A stretch of 64,000 nucleotides of DNA, from NCBI RefSeq assembly GCF_900101625.1, contig NZ_FMYZ01000003.1, forward strand, positions 372,001 to 436,000, in the 5' to 3' direction. The notes under the pieces are model-generated. The model did not search any database. It was given only the letters and a program-made list of their open reading frames with translations, and was not told the origin of the DNA. Shown in pieces: positions 42,208-51,662 of the stretch (within the stretch, counting starts at the first letter, position 1; each line of letters opens with the position of its first letter). The position numbers and the translations under genes are program-made. The DNA comes from Cupriavidus sp. YR651. GTDB lineage: Bacteria; Pseudomonadota; Gammaproteobacteria; Burkholderiales; Burkholderiaceae.

Positions 42208-43865
42208 AAGCCAATCACGCAACCCTTGCCTGCGGCGCGCTGCTTCTGCCATTGGCCGCGATGGCAGCGGGTGGAGACCTTGGGCAGGCGGTCCGGCAGC
42301 CCACCAACTGGACGGCCATCGGCATGTTCATCGTGTTTGTCATTGGCACGTTGTTCATTACGAAGTGGGCGGCATCGAAGACAAAATCGGCTGCGGCGTT
42401 CTATACGGGCGGCGGAGGCATAACCGGCTTCCAGAATGGCCTGGCGATCGCCGGAGACTTCATGTCGGCGGCATCGTTTCTCGGGATTTCCGCCGCGGTC
42501 TACGCCAATGGCTATGACGGCCTGATCTATTCCATCGGCTTCCTCGTGGGCTGGCCGATCATCACCTTCCTGATGGCGGAGCGGCTGCGTAATCTTGGCC
42601 GGTTCACCTTCGCCGACGTTGCGGCGTATCGCTTCAAGCAGGCGCCGATTCGCGCGTTCGCTGCGTCGGGCACGCTGGTGGTCGTGGCGTTCTACCTGAT
42701 CGCGCAGATGGTAGGCGCCGGCCAGCTGATCAAGTTGCTGTTCGGCCTGGAATACTGGGTCGCGGTGGTCATCGTGGGTGCGCTCATGATGGTCTATGTC
42801 CTGTTCGGTGGGATGACGGCGACGACGTGGGTTCAGATCATCAAGGCCTGCCTGCTGCTTGGCGGTGCTTCCTTCATGGCCTTCATGGTGCTGGCGCAGT
42901 ATCACTTCAGCCCCGAGGCCCTGTTTGCGAAAGCCGTGGAGGTCCACGCCAAGAAGGATTCGATCATGGGGCCGGGCAATTTCATCAAGGATCCCATCTC
43001 GGCAATCTCGTTTGGCATTGCGCTGATGTTCGGCACGGCCGGCCTGCCGCACATCCTGATGCGGTTCTTCACCGTGCCCAATGCCAAGGAGGCGCGCAAA
43101 TCGGTCTTCTGGGCGACCACCTGGATCGGCTACTTCTATATCCTGACCTTCATCATCGGCTTTGGCGCCATCGTGCTGGTAGGAACGAATGCGAGCTTCC
43201 AGGACGGGAGCGGCAAGCTGCTTGGCGGCGTCAACATGGCGGCCGTGCACCTTGCCAGCGCCGTCGGCGGAAACGTCTTCCTCGGCTTTATTTCCGCAGT
43301 GGCGTTTGCCACGATCCTGGCGGTCGTGGCCGGACTGACGCTAGCTGGCGCATCGGCCGTTTCGCACGATCTCTATGCAACGGTATTCAAGCATGGCAAC
43401 GCCACCAGCCGCGATGAACTGCGTGTCTCGCGTATCACCACGGTCATCCTTGGCATCGTCGCGGTGATCCTTGGCATTGTCTTCGAGAAGCAGAACATTG
43501 CGTTCATGGTCTCGCTGGCCTTTGCCGTGGCGGCATCGGCCAACTTCCCGGTGCTGTTCATGTCGGTGCTGTGGAGGGGCTGCACCACACGTGGCGCGAC
43601 GGTGGGCGGATTCCTGGGGCTGCTGTCTGCGGTGGTCCTTACCATCCTGTCGCAGGCCGTCTGGGTCGACGTGCTCCACTACAAGACCGCGCCGTTCCCC
43701 TACACGTCCCCGGCATTGTTCTCGATGACGATCGGCTTCCTCGGCATCTGGTTCTTCTCGATCACCGACAAGTCGGCCAGGGCGCGCATGGACAAGGCTG
43801 GCTTCGAAGCCCAGGAGCTTCGCTCGGAGACCGGCATCGGTGCAGTGGAGGCGGCAGGGCATTGA
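42204..43865 (+). CDS. actP: Cation/acetate symporter ActP-like (SSS family)
   Basis: A 553-residue sodium:solute symporter with a cleavable-looking amino end and about 13 membrane helices. ActP-type segments are visible: [46 protein letters not shown] and [19 protein letters not shown]. Coupled to the DUF485 gene. Expected to take up acetate or another short monocarboxylate. A strong terminator follows. Confidence 0.9.
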   Translation: MKANHATLACGALLLPLAAMAAGGDLGQAVRQPTNWTAIGMFIVFVIGTLFITKWAASKTKSAAAFYTGGGGITGFQNGLAIAGDFMSAASFLGISAAVYANGYDGLIYSIGFLVGWPIITFLMAERLRNLGRFTFADVAAYRFKQAPIRAFAASGTLVVVAFYLIAQMVGAGQLIKLLFGLEYWVAVVIVGALMMVYVLFGGMTATTWVQIIKACLLLGGASFMAFMVLAQYHFSPEALFAKAVEVHAKKDSIMGPGNFIKDPISAISFGIALMFGTAGLPHILMRFFTVPNAKEARKSVFWATTWIGYFYILTFIIGFGAIVLVGTNASFQDGSGKLLGGVNMAAVHLASAVGGNVFLGFISAVAFATILAVVAGLTLAGASAVSHDLYATVFKHGNATSRDELRVSRITTVILGIVAVILGIVFEKQNIAFMVSLAFAVAASANFPVLFMSVLWRGCTTRGATVGGFLGLLSAVVLTILSQAVWVDVLHYKTAPFPYTSPALFSMTIGFLGIWFFSITDKSARARMDKAGFEAQELRSETGIGAVEAAGH

Positions 43866-43912
43866 ACTGGAGGCCGCGGTTTATCGCGGTTCGATTTCGG
43901 GTTGCCTGCTCG

Positions 43913-43950
43913 ACCCGGCCATTCACCAGCGCTGCGGTGAATGGCCGGGT
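43913..43950. terminator. Strong terminator after actP
   Basis: ACCCGGCCATTCACC and its exact reverse complement form a 15-bp perfect stem with an 8-nt loop, followed by TTG, 48 bp after the actP stop. Confidence 0.8.
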
Positions 43951-44059
43951 TTGTGCCGCCCTGCGCTATGCTTGGAGTGCGGCGTGTTCCATCGCCGTGA
44001 GCGCGAACTCGTTGCATGAGGGCCGCTGAGAATCCGCGTATCGAGAGGGGGGTGCCTAC

Positions 44060-44674
44060 ATGCAGAATGCACTGGAGTTGTACGGAGCCCTGACCGGGAA
44101 TTGCATTCGAGCTGCCATCGCGTTGGAAGAAGCTGGTATTGCTTACACCGCAAGAGCCGTCAACCTGGCAGCCGGAGAGCACCAAGGGCAGGCGCTCCGC
44201 TCCCTGAACCCCTTCGGCAAGGTGCCGGTCCTCGTCCGGCGTGGCCCCGGTGCCGAGTTTGTCCTCGCGCAGTCAAACGCCATCATGCTGTTCGCGGCGG
44301 AGTCCGCGCCGACGACTTTGCTTCCAACCGATCCGGTCGCGCGCGCCAGGGCATACGAGCGGTTCTTCTACTTCTTGACCGACGTTATTGCGGTGAGCCA
44401 TGGAGCATTCAGGCTCCAGCAGATCGGAGCATCCGATCAGGCGAAGGCCATCAACGAATTCGCCGTAGCCGCACTGCGTGAAAGTGGCGGGTTCCTGGCG
44501 TCTTCCCCATTCATGGCAGGCGAGGCGTTTTCCATTGCCGACATCGCGGCATTCACCATTGCTCGCGCATTGCAAGACGCCATTGAATGGGATGAGCATG
44601 CCGAACTTGCCCGTTGGTATGGCGAGATCGAGCGTAGGCCTGCCGTGCAACGCGGCCTGAAGGCATTCGCGTAA
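44060..44674 (+). CDS. Glutathione S-transferase family protein
   Basis: A 204-residue GST. The thioredoxin-like amino domain shows LYGALTGNCIRAAIALEEAGIAY and LNPFGKVPVLV with the cis-Pro, then QSNAIMLFAAE; the all-alpha carboxyl domain has FSIADIAAFTIARAL. It has its own ribosome site after GGGGGG-rich DNA. Single gene between a terminator and the TetR gene. Substrate class unknown. Confidence 0.9.
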   Translation: MQNALELYGALTGNCIRAAIALEEAGIAYTARAVNLAAGEHQGQALRSLNPFGKVPVLVRRGPGAEFVLAQSNAIMLFAAESAPTTLLPTDPVARARAYERFFYFLTDVIAVSHGAFRLQQIGASDQAKAINEFAVAALRESGGFLASSPFMAGEAFSIADIAAFTIARALQDAIEWDEHAELARWYGEIERRPAVQRGLKAFA

Positions 44675-44950
44675 CGCGACGCTCGTCTTCAAGCAGGGCG
44701 CGCATCTCAGGCGTTGCCCAATCCGGTCCTCGCGAAGTCCGGATACCTAGGTCACATTCCTTCGCCCGCAGGACAACCCCTCCCAGCCTGCATTTCAGCG
44801 TCCGCGACGGAAGTCCATCGTGGCCGACATTCTGTCTGCATCCGCGGCAGGGCGACCTCACAAAATGCCTCGAACAATACTCCGGCTCTGGTTTCGCTGC
44901 GGAATTCCTGCGCTGCTTGCCCCTGGTCGCAGATCGTCCTTGACTTCCAA

Positions 44951-44996
44951 TTAGATGGTGACTACCATCCAAATTAGATTTTGACTAACATCTAAA
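44951..44996. promoter_or_regulatory. Tandem 23-bp palindromic operators of the TetR gene
   Basis: Two directly adjacent 23-bp units occupy 44951-44973 and 44974-44996, identical at 19 of 23 positions. Each begins TTAGAT, has a central TGACTA and ends in CATC-AAA or CATCTAAA, so each unit is itself an imperfect palindrome. The second ends 10 bp before the TetR start. They lie in the 332-bp gap 44675-45006, otherwise empty. Confidence 0.75.
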
Positions 44997-45006
44997 TGGA
45001 GTGGGC

Positions 45007-45579
45007 ATGAGGAAATCCAAGGTTGAGGCGGCCGAGACGCGCCGGCGAATCATCGAGGTGGCGGCCCGCGAATTCCGGCTCAAGGGCATCCACGCCACAG
45101 GACTCACCGATGTGATGGCCCAGGCGGGACTGACACAAGGTGGCTTCTATCGACACTTCGAGTCCAAGGATCAATTGGTCGCCGAAGCATGTGCCGAGGC
45201 GACCAGGGATGTCGTAGGTGCGCTTGAAACCGCGGCCAGTCAAAGCGACGGCAAAGAGGGTTTCAAAGCGATCGTTGAGGCTTACGTCTCAGCCGCTCAC
45301 CGGGACACCGCGGCAGGCGGTTGCCCACTGGCGGCCCTGGGCAGTGAGTTGGCGCGCGCCGATGAGCAGACCCGGGCGGCAGCGTCGCAAACTTTCAACG
45401 AGCTGGTCGACGTGCTGGCAAAGCGTGCTGGCCGCCGGCAGCAAGAGGCAGCCAGATCCGATGCCGTCTTTGCGCTAGCCGCCATGGTGGGCGCCGTCAC
45501 GCTTTCAAGAATCATTGACGATCCTGGCGCTTCATTGACCGTCCTGCAGGATGTCAAGCAACACCTCGGCGCGATGTAA
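45007..45579 (+). CDS. TetR-family transcriptional repressor
   Basis: A 190-residue TetR regulator: helix-turn-helix at about 8-55 (ETRRRIIEVAAREFRLKGIHATGLTDVMAQAGL, GGFYRHFESKDQL) and a ligand domain with GGCPLAALGSELAR typical of the YcdC/AcuR-like group. The ATG at 45007 follows AAATGGA; GTG at 45001 is an alternative. Tandem operators lie just upstream. The NmrA-family gene 87 bp downstream is the probable co-regulated target. Confidence 0.93.
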   Translation: MRKSKVEAAETRRRIIEVAAREFRLKGIHATGLTDVMAQAGLTQGGFYRHFESKDQLVAEACAEATRDVVGALETAASQSDGKEGFKAIVEAYVSAAHRDTAAGGCPLAALGSELARADEQTRAAASQTFNELVDVLAKRAGRRQQEAARSDAVFALAAMVGAVTLSRIIDDPGASLTVLQDVKQHLGAM

Positions 45580-45666
45580 GCGATGCCGAAAGAGCGATGA
45601 CCAGTTCGGCCATCGCAATCCTTTGCATTCGCGACGAATGCGTATATCCATCAGTGGAGATTCAAG

Positions 45667-46548
45667 ATGCAACAACGCAAATACCTGATCACTGGCGCCA
45701 CCGGCAAGACTGGCGTCCATACGATTCGCGAGCTTCTCAACAAAGGCCATGCTGTCCGGGCTTTCGTACATCAAGAGGATGAACGCAGCGAAGCGCTTCG
45801 CAACGAAGGTGCTGAAATCGTCGTCGGCGATCTTCTGGAGCACGATGACATCATCCGTGCGATGGAAGGTGTAAATGGCGCGTACCTCTGCTACCCGGTT
45901 CGCCCGGGCTTTATCCAGGCCACCTCGTATTTCGCCGACGCTGCTCGGCGTGCTGGCGTCGAAGTCGTCGTCGAAATGTCGCAAATTTCCGCCCGGGATG
46001 ATTCGGAGAGCCACGCGGCGCGCGATCATTGGATCGCCGAGCGCGTGCTCGATTGGTCGGGCGTGCCGACCGTCCACATTCGCCCGACGTACTTTTCCGA
46101 ATGGCTGACGTTCCCGTGGGTGAGGGATCCGATCGCCAAGGAAGGCAAGATCACACTACCGTACGGTGCCGGACGGCACGCTCCGATTGCAGCCGAGGAT
46201 CAGGCGCGCCTGATTGCCACGATCCTCACGCAACCGGCCGGTCATATCGGGAAGACCTACCCGCTTTACGGTCCTGTTGAACTGAGCCAGGAAGAAATTG
46301 CGGACGAACTGAGCAAGGTCCTCGGCCGAAAGATCACCTACGCGCCTTCGACCCTCGAGGAGTACCGCGAGCACCTCGAGAAATACGATCTGCCGGAGTT
46401 CGTGATCCAGCATTTCCTTGCAACGGCTGTCGATTATCAGAACGGAATCTTCTCTGGTGCTGATGGCGTTATCAGCCAAATTACCGGGAAGGCACCTCAA
46501 ACCGTTGCCGACTTCGTGAAGGCCAATCGAGAGGCATTCGTTCAGTAA
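45667..46548 (+). CDS. NmrA/HSCARG-like NAD(P)-binding protein
   Basis: A 293-residue atypical short-chain dehydrogenase of the NmrA family. The amino end has LITGATGKTGVHTI (GxxGxxG), then VVGDLLEHDDIIRAMEGVNGAYLCYP. The catalytic Tyr-Lys pair of true SDR enzymes is not obvious, so it may act as a redox sensor or quinone/azo reductase-like enzyme. Downstream of the TetR gene on the same strand, and ends at a perfect terminator. Confidence 0.88.
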   Translation: MQQRKYLITGATGKTGVHTIRELLNKGHAVRAFVHQEDERSEALRNEGAEIVVGDLLEHDDIIRAMEGVNGAYLCYPVRPGFIQATSYFADAARRAGVEVVVEMSQISARDDSESHAARDHWIAERVLDWSGVPTVHIRPTYFSEWLTFPWVRDPIAKEGKITLPYGAGRHAPIAAEDQARLIATILTQPAGHIGKTYPLYGPVELSQEEIADELSKVLGRKITYAPSTLEEYREHLEKYDLPEFVIQHFLATAVDYQNGIFSGADGVISQITGKAPQTVADFVKANREAFVQ

Positions 46549-46555
46549 CGCTCAT

Positions 46556-46591
46556 CGCCTCATGCGGATCGATGACGATCCGCATGAGGCG
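46556..46591. terminator. Bidirectional terminator hairpin
   Basis: A 16-bp perfect stem (CGCCTCATGCGGATCG with its reverse complement) and the tetraloop ATGA lie between the convergent NmrA and HD genes, 7 bp after the first stop and 32 bp from the other. Confidence 0.85.
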
Positions 46592-46623
46592 GAAGAGTAG
46601 ACCCCGATGGTCTCGGAGCACGC

Positions 46624-47265
46624 TCAGCTTTCGAAGGGGGCCCCGAGCAGAAGGTCGCAGACATTGGGGATCTCTAGACCAGGTACCAGGCGGCGCCCAA
46701 CGTCGGCCAGCCCCGTTCCGATGGCGGTGTGCGGCTTCTTCCTGGCGACCTCGGCCAATGCCTCCGTGAACGCCTTCTTGAAGCCGAGGCGCGGGTAGAG
46801 CGCGAGCGTATCGTCGATCAGTTGGGGCGAGATTTCGTCCATCCTGAGTCCCATGACGTCGACATGGGCACCGAAGTGGACGAGCGCGACTTCCGGCTCC
46901 CTGCGATCGGCGATGTCAGCGGACGAATGAAGCGCAATGGCATCCCAGACGATGTCGATTTTCGTCTTCGGATAGTCGTGGGCGTGCAGGAACTTGCTCG
47001 CGGCGTCGGCGCCATCGACTTCGAAGCGCTTGTCGGCAGCGTGATCCTTCGTAAGGCCCAGATCGTGAAGCAGTGACGCCAGATAAACCAACTCGCGGTC
47101 GTATTTCATCCCCCGCTTCTTGCCGATGAACTCCGCAAACCACCATGTCCGGTGGACGTGATTGAGGAGCGACTTCGAATGGACTTGCTCGGCAAGCATG
47201 GCGGCTTTACGGGCAAGGTCCGAGTCCGGCGCGATGATGCCGCCAATGGTGACAGGGATGTTCAT
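46624..47265 (-). CDS. HD-domain protein (cyanamide-hydratase-like)
   Basis: A 213-residue HD-domain metal-dependent hydrolase. The metal site includes HVHRTWWFAEF, the HD pair in YLASLLHDLGL, and the distal residues ADKRFEVDGADAASKFL and AIALHSS. This layout matches the fungal cyanamide-hydratase-like HD group, often annotated only as HD-domain protein. Converges with the NmrA gene. Substrate unknown. Confidence 0.85.
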   Translation of the reverse strand: MNIPVTIGGIIAPDSDLARKAAMLAEQVHSKSLLNHVHRTWWFAEFIGKKRGMKYDRELVYLASLLHDLGLTKDHAADKRFEVDGADAASKFLHAHDYPKTKIDIVWDAIALHSSADIADRREPEVALVHFGAHVDVMGLRMDEISPQLIDDTLALYPRLGFKKAFTEALAEVARKKPHTAIGTGLADVGRRLVPGLEIPNVCDLLLGAPFES

Positions 47266-47478
47266 GGGTGTTCCTCGAATGCTTGATTCATTCAGATCGT
47301 TCTCGTCCTGAGAATAGATTCCCCTGTGTTTGGCAGCAATGACAAACGGTCCTCGTTATTGGCCGTTCGATTTCGCAGGCACTTTCGGGTCGATTGGGGG
47401 CAGCTATCAGAAGAAGATCGGCGTAATGCCTCGGCGATAGTTTTCGCCACCGGGAAGCAATCTCTGGCGCAATGCGCG

Positions 47479-48486
47479 TCAAGCCTGCGAATGCCCGAAG
47501 CGGCGACGATAATCCTGCGGAGACACACCATAGGTCTTCACGAATGCACGGCGCATGCGTTCGTCGTCGCCAAAACCGGTCCGACGCGCGACCACCTGGA
47601 TCGCATCATGCGCCGATTCGAGAAGGCGTCGTGCCGCCTCCGTGCGCAGCTTCTCAACCGCCCGTGCAGGGCTTTCCCCCATCTCGCGAAGATAGACGCG
47701 AGCGAAGTTGCGCGGGCTCATCCGAGCCGCTTCCGCCAGTGCCGGGACCGACAAGTCCGCTTCGAGATTGGCCCGGATCCAGTCATGAAGGTCGTCGAAC
47801 CGACCGCGCGCGTCACGCATTTGCTGGCGCAGCTCGACGCTGAACTGCGACTGGCCACCTGGCCGCTTGAGAAACAGAACCATCCCGCGCGCCACAGTGA
47901 GCGCCGCCAAATGGTCCAGATCGTCCTCGATCATTGCCAGCGCCATGTCGATTCCGGCTGAGACGCCGGCCGATGTCCAGATATGGCCAGAGGTGACGAA
48001 AATCGCGTCGGGCTTGATGTTTATGGTCGGATGCTGGCGCTCGAGCCGGCTGCAGGCGGACCAGTGTGTCGTTGCCTCGCGGCCATCGAGGACGCCGAGT
48101 TGGGCGAGGACGAATGCTCCGGTGCAGATGGAGCCGAGCCGACGCGGCCGGTCGAGATAGTCCACCAGCCTGGCTCGCAGCGATGCGGTCGCGGCGGCGG
48201 GCATGATGAGGTCGCCACCCGCAACGAGCAGTGTGTCGACGGAAGCGATCACCGCCTCATCGAGGCGCACGGTTTCCAGTTTCACGCCAGTATCGGTGGA
48301 AACGGAGCCGCCGAACTCGGAGGCCAGAATGACCTGATAGGCAGGGCGACCATCCTCGAAGCAAGCGTCGCTGAAGGCCTGCAGCGGACCGGATATGTCC
48401 ATCAGCTTGGCACCGTCGTAAGCGACGATGACAACCTTGCGCGGCGCTTGCCCGCCCGATCTGGCGGTTTTAGACATCGTTGACAT
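47479..48486 (-). CDS. GlxA-type transcriptional regulator (DJ-1/PfpI plus AraC HTH)
   Basis: A 335-residue regulator: DJ-1/PfpI domain at about 15-190 (VVIVAYDGAKLMDISGPLQAFSDA, elbow Cys in GSICTGAFVLAQLG) and AraC helix-turn-helix at about 230-330 (LAEAARMSPRNFARVYLREMG, VARRTGFGDDERMRRAFVKTYGVSPQDYRRRF). Divergent from the DUF1326-DUF2182 pair across a 387-bp gap, so it may control it. A second GlxA-type gene lies beyond that pair at 50527. Confidence 0.92.
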   Translation of the reverse strand: MSTMSKTARSGGQAPRKVVIVAYDGAKLMDISGPLQAFSDACFEDGRPAYQVILASEFGGSVSTDTGVKLETVRLDEAVIASVDTLLVAGGDLIMPAAATASLRARLVDYLDRPRRLGSICTGAFVLAQLGVLDGREATTHWSACSRLERQHPTINIKPDAIFVTSGHIWTSAGVSAGIDMALAMIEDDLDHLAALTVARGMVLFLKRPGGQSQFSVELRQQMRDARGRFDDLHDWIRANLEADLSVPALAEAARMSPRNFARVYLREMGESPARAVEKLRTEAARRLLESAHDAIQVVARRTGFGDDERMRRAFVKTYGVSPQDYRRRFGHSQA

Positions 48487-48873
48487 GGCTCCCGGTGTGC
48501 AGTGGCGCCGCCAGCGCTGCTATCGCGCCTGGGAGTGGCGGCGGGCAGGCACCACGACGAAACGGCCCGGAGCGACTGGCTGGCGGGCTTTACCCGAAGC
48601 TTATGAGTTGTCGCCGCATGGCCGCAATGACAATGGCACCTCGTTTTCTGCCAATCTCCAGCGTCAATGCTTGACGACAGGGCTCGTGCTCCTCGATCAC
48701 GCTGAATCGATGGCGGTCCCGTGTGGCGAAAGGAATACTGCCTGGCCGGCCTGCCAGAACACAATGTCGGAATCGCCACTGATTATGTCGATATCGCCAG
48801 TTGGCGGGCGGTCGCTCGTGCCGGATGATGCCTGCGCAATTTCGAGATCTGTCCAAAGCGTATGGAGTATCCA
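48487..48873. other. 387-bp divergent intergenic region
   Basis: Gap between the GlxA-type gene and the DUF1326 gene. I see no supportable gene, hairpin or repeat in it. It must hold the divergent promoters, and the GGAG at its right end is the ribosome site of the DUF1326 gene. Confidence 0.5.
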
Positions 48874-49545
48874 ATGACCGAGCAAACCGCCATGGAAAGT
48901 GGCATCCCTGACTGGCATATCGCGGGCGAGTGGTTCGACGTCTGTTCGTGCAACTCACCCTGTCCATGCACCTTCGCCCAGGCGCCTACGAACAATCATT
49001 GCGAAGTGCTCTGGGCCTACCGGATCAACGCGGGCCACTACGGCGGTACGCCGATGACGGGTCTCTACGTTGTTCTGCTCGCCGGTTTTGACGGCAATCT
49101 TTGGGGTGAAGCGAAACTCGACTGCGGATTCTTCTTCGATGCCAGGGCGGATGATGTCCAGCGGGAGGCGTTGATCAACATCTTCACCGGCAAGGCTGGA
49201 AGTTGGATGGCCCAGTTCGTGCCGGCGCGCGTCCGCCAGGTCAACGGCATGGAGTTCGCGGATATTTCGGTTGAAATCGACAGCGATCTGGAGCGTTGGA
49301 GCGTGAAGGTCGACGACCGTGTCGACGCAAGCGGGACGCCAATGTACGGGCCAACGTCCGATAAATCGAAGCTTCTGCAGAGCTTCAATCCCCCGGGTAG
49401 CGAGGTGGGTCCGACCACCGCGCCGGTGACTTGGGGCAAAGGCACGGGTGGACGCTGGACGGCGTTCGGCTTCGAGCAGAACATCCCGGCCGGCCAGGCG
49501 AGCAAGCATATTCCGTTCGACTGGCACGGGCCCGAACAATCATGA
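48874..49545 (+). CDS. DUF1326 domain protein
   Basis: A 223-residue cytoplasmic protein of the DUF1326 family. The amino end carries the family Cys cluster CSCNSPCPCTF, suggestive of metal binding, followed by CEVLWAYRINAGHYGG and the family's GEAKLDCGFFFDARADD. The ATG was chosen because GGAG lies 7 bp upstream; an ATG four codons earlier overlaps that site. Its stop overlaps the DUF2182 start by 4 bp. The two families are commonly encoded together; the function is not established. Confidence 0.88.
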   Translation: MTEQTAMESGIPDWHIAGEWFDVCSCNSPCPCTFAQAPTNNHCEVLWAYRINAGHYGGTPMTGLYVVLLAGFDGNLWGEAKLDCGFFFDARADDVQREALINIFTGKAGSWMAQFVPARVRQVNGMEFADISVEIDSDLERWSVKVDDRVDASGTPMYGPTSDKSKLLQSFNPPGSEVGPTTAPVTWGKGTGGRWTAFGFEQNIPAGQASKHIPFDWHGPEQS

Positions 49546-50372
49546 GAGCCGTCCTCGCCGCTTCGCGCTCGGCGATCATTTCGCTCGGGCGCGGTTCGGC
49601 GGCGCCGGGCTGGACGATCGCCATCGTCGGGCTCAGCGCCGCCGCCTGGCTCGCCATGCTGTTCTGGATGGGCGGGATGGACCATGGGCCGGGAACGCCG
49701 CTGCATGATCTGCCGATATTCCTGATCGGCTGGATCATCATGCTTACCGCCATGATGCTGCCGTCGGAGCTTAACTATGTCGCGGCGTTCGGCATTCTGC
49801 TCAAGGGTCGCGGCAAGACCGCTGGCGAGCGCCAGCGCCGGATCCAGTCCTTTATCGCCGGCTATGGCATCGCCTGGATTGCTTATGGGATGCTTGCCTA
49901 TGCGCTGGACTCGGCCGTTCGCTCGGCCGGTCTGGATTGGGTCTCCTGGAGCCGGGCGGGACCGTATCTGGCCGGATCGACACTGGTGCTTGCGGGTCTC
50001 TACCAGTTCTCGACGCTCAAGCACGCTTGCCTCACTGGCTGCCGTTCCCCGCTCTCCTTCTTCTCGCGCTACTGGAGGGAGGGCAATGGCGGGGCGGTAG
50101 TCATGGGCTTCCGGCATGGGCTGGTCTGCGTTGGATGCTGTTGGGCCCTGATGACGGTGATGTTCGCCGTCGGCGTCATGAGCTTCTCATGGATGGCATT
50201 GCTGACCGTCTTCATGTTCGCGGAGAAAATGCTGCCGCAAGGCAAAAGGCTGGCGACCGCAATCGCGATCTTCCTGGTGGTGATGGGGATCTGGATCGCG
50301 GTGGCGCCCAACACGGCGCCCCTCCTCAAGCATCAGTTCCTCTACCGCGCTCCGATCTGCCATGGGCACTAG
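49542..50372 (+). CDS. DUF2182 integral membrane protein
   Basis: A 276-residue membrane protein with about seven helices. Family features include MLTAMMLPSE, the conserved LKHACLTGCRSPLSFF, and GLVCVGCCWALMTVMFAVGVMSFSWM. The Cys and His residues in those segments suggest metal handling. Translationally coupled to the DUF1326 gene. Probably a transporter or scaffold acting with it. Confidence 0.88.
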   Translation: MRAVLAASRSAIISLGRGSAAPGWTIAIVGLSAAAWLAMLFWMGGMDHGPGTPLHDLPIFLIGWIIMLTAMMLPSELNYVAAFGILLKGRGKTAGERQRRIQSFIAGYGIAWIAYGMLAYALDSAVRSAGLDWVSWSRAGPYLAGSTLVLAGLYQFSTLKHACLTGCRSPLSFFSRYWREGNGGAVVMGFRHGLVCVGCCWALMTVMFAVGVMSFSWMALLTVFMFAEKMLPQGKRLATAIAIFLVVMGIWIAVAPNTAPLLKHQFLYRAPICHGH

Positions 50373-50526
50373 CCCGTGGCAGGATTTACGGTGGTAAGTG
50401 TCATTTCCACTGGCCACTCGGCGCGTTAGAGTTTCGCCGTCATCAGGCAGCCTATCGCGGGGTACAAGCCATCGCGGCGCGAGCTGTCCCCGTCTTTCAG
50501 AGCACAAGCGCGCAGTTGATCAAGCC

Positions 50527-51507
50527 ATGCCACCGCAGCGAACAATCGAGATCGGTATCGTCCTGTTTCCAGGCGCGCAGCTCGCCGCTGTGTACGGCCT
50601 GATCGATCTGTTCGCCGTCGCCAATGGCATTGCCGCGCGTCGGGGAGGGCAAGATGCCGTTACCCTGGATATCACCCAGTGGCGGCAATGCGAGCTACAG
50701 GGGATACCCGTTCGGGACACCCATGTTGCCAGCAATCGGGATGGCTCTCCCGCGGTCCTGCTCTTGCCACCCTGCCTGGGCGATCCCTTGCCGCCCGAGG
50801 AGGCAGCACCCTTTATTGGGTGGCTGACGGGCCACCATCGTGCGGGGACAACGCTCGCCTCCGTATGCGGGGGCGCATTCCTTCTCGGAGAAACCGGGTT
50901 GCTGACAGGCCGCGCCGTTACCACCCACTGGGCGCTCGCTGGCGACTTCCGCCTGCGATTCCCCGGAGCACTGCTCGATGTCGACCGCTTGCTCATCGAT
51001 GACGGCGACATCATGAGCGCCGGCGGAATGATGGCCTGGACGGATCTCGGCCTGAAGCTTGTGGATCGCTTCCTCGGCCCCACGGTGATGTGTGATACCG
51101 CCCGCTTTTTCCTCGTCGATCCGCCGGGCCGCGAGCAGCGCTACTACAGCGTCTTTTTCCCCAATCTGACGCATGGTGATCCTGCGGTGCTAAAGGTCCA
51201 GCACTGGCTACAGGCGACCGGCGCGAAGGATATGTCGCTTGCCTCGCTGGCCTTGCGCGCGGGGTTGGAGGAACGAACCCTGCTACGTCGCTTCCGGAAG
51301 GCAACGGGCCTGACGCCGATCGATTATTGCCAGCGAGTGCGGGTGGGCAGGGCGTGCGAGATGCTGCAGTTCGGAAATCTGGCGATTGATGCGCTCGCGT
51401 GGGAAGTTGGCTACGGCGATCCGAGCGCTTTCCGAAAGGTCTTCCACAGAGTCACCGGCCTGACGCCGGGCGAGTATCGTCGCCGGTTCACCGTTGGGCA
51501 GCGATAG
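50527..51507 (+). CDS. GlxA-type transcriptional regulator (DJ-1/PfpI plus AraC HTH)
   Basis: A 326-residue protein with the same architecture as the gene at 47479: DJ-1/PfpI domain (IEIGIVLFPGAQLAAVYGLIDLF, elbow Cys in ASVCGGAFLLGETG) and C-terminal AraC domain (LASLALRAGLEERTLLRRFRKATGL, WEVGYGDPSAFRKVFHRVTGLTPGEYRRRF). The sequences differ clearly, so it is not a recent duplicate. Follows the DUF2182 gene by 154 bp on the same strand. Confidence 0.92.
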   Translation: MPPQRTIEIGIVLFPGAQLAAVYGLIDLFAVANGIAARRGGQDAVTLDITQWRQCELQGIPVRDTHVASNRDGSPAVLLLPPCLGDPLPPEEAAPFIGWLTGHHRAGTTLASVCGGAFLLGETGLLTGRAVTTHWALAGDFRLRFPGALLDVDRLLIDDGDIMSAGGMMAWTDLGLKLVDRFLGPTVMCDTARFFLVDPPGREQRYYSVFFPNLTHGDPAVLKVQHWLQATGAKDMSLASLALRAGLEERTLLRRFRKATGLTPIDYCQRVRVGRACEMLQFGNLAIDALAWEVGYGDPSAFRKVFHRVTGLTPGEYRRRFTVGQR

Positions 51508-51662
51508 GCATCGATACTGCCCTGTGTCGCTGGCTTCCTGGCAGAAATCGAGGACGCATTGTCATTTGCGCCATCACTCGTCGAACTTACACTCGGTAGT
51601 GAATGCAGCGCCCGGAAACGCCGCCTTCAACCAGTCAAACACCGAACAAGTGGAGCAAGGAA

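Noticed and set aside
41902..43865. Reading the symporter as a proline or pantothenate carrier
   Set aside because: The DUF485 partner and the internal motifs fit the ActP group better.
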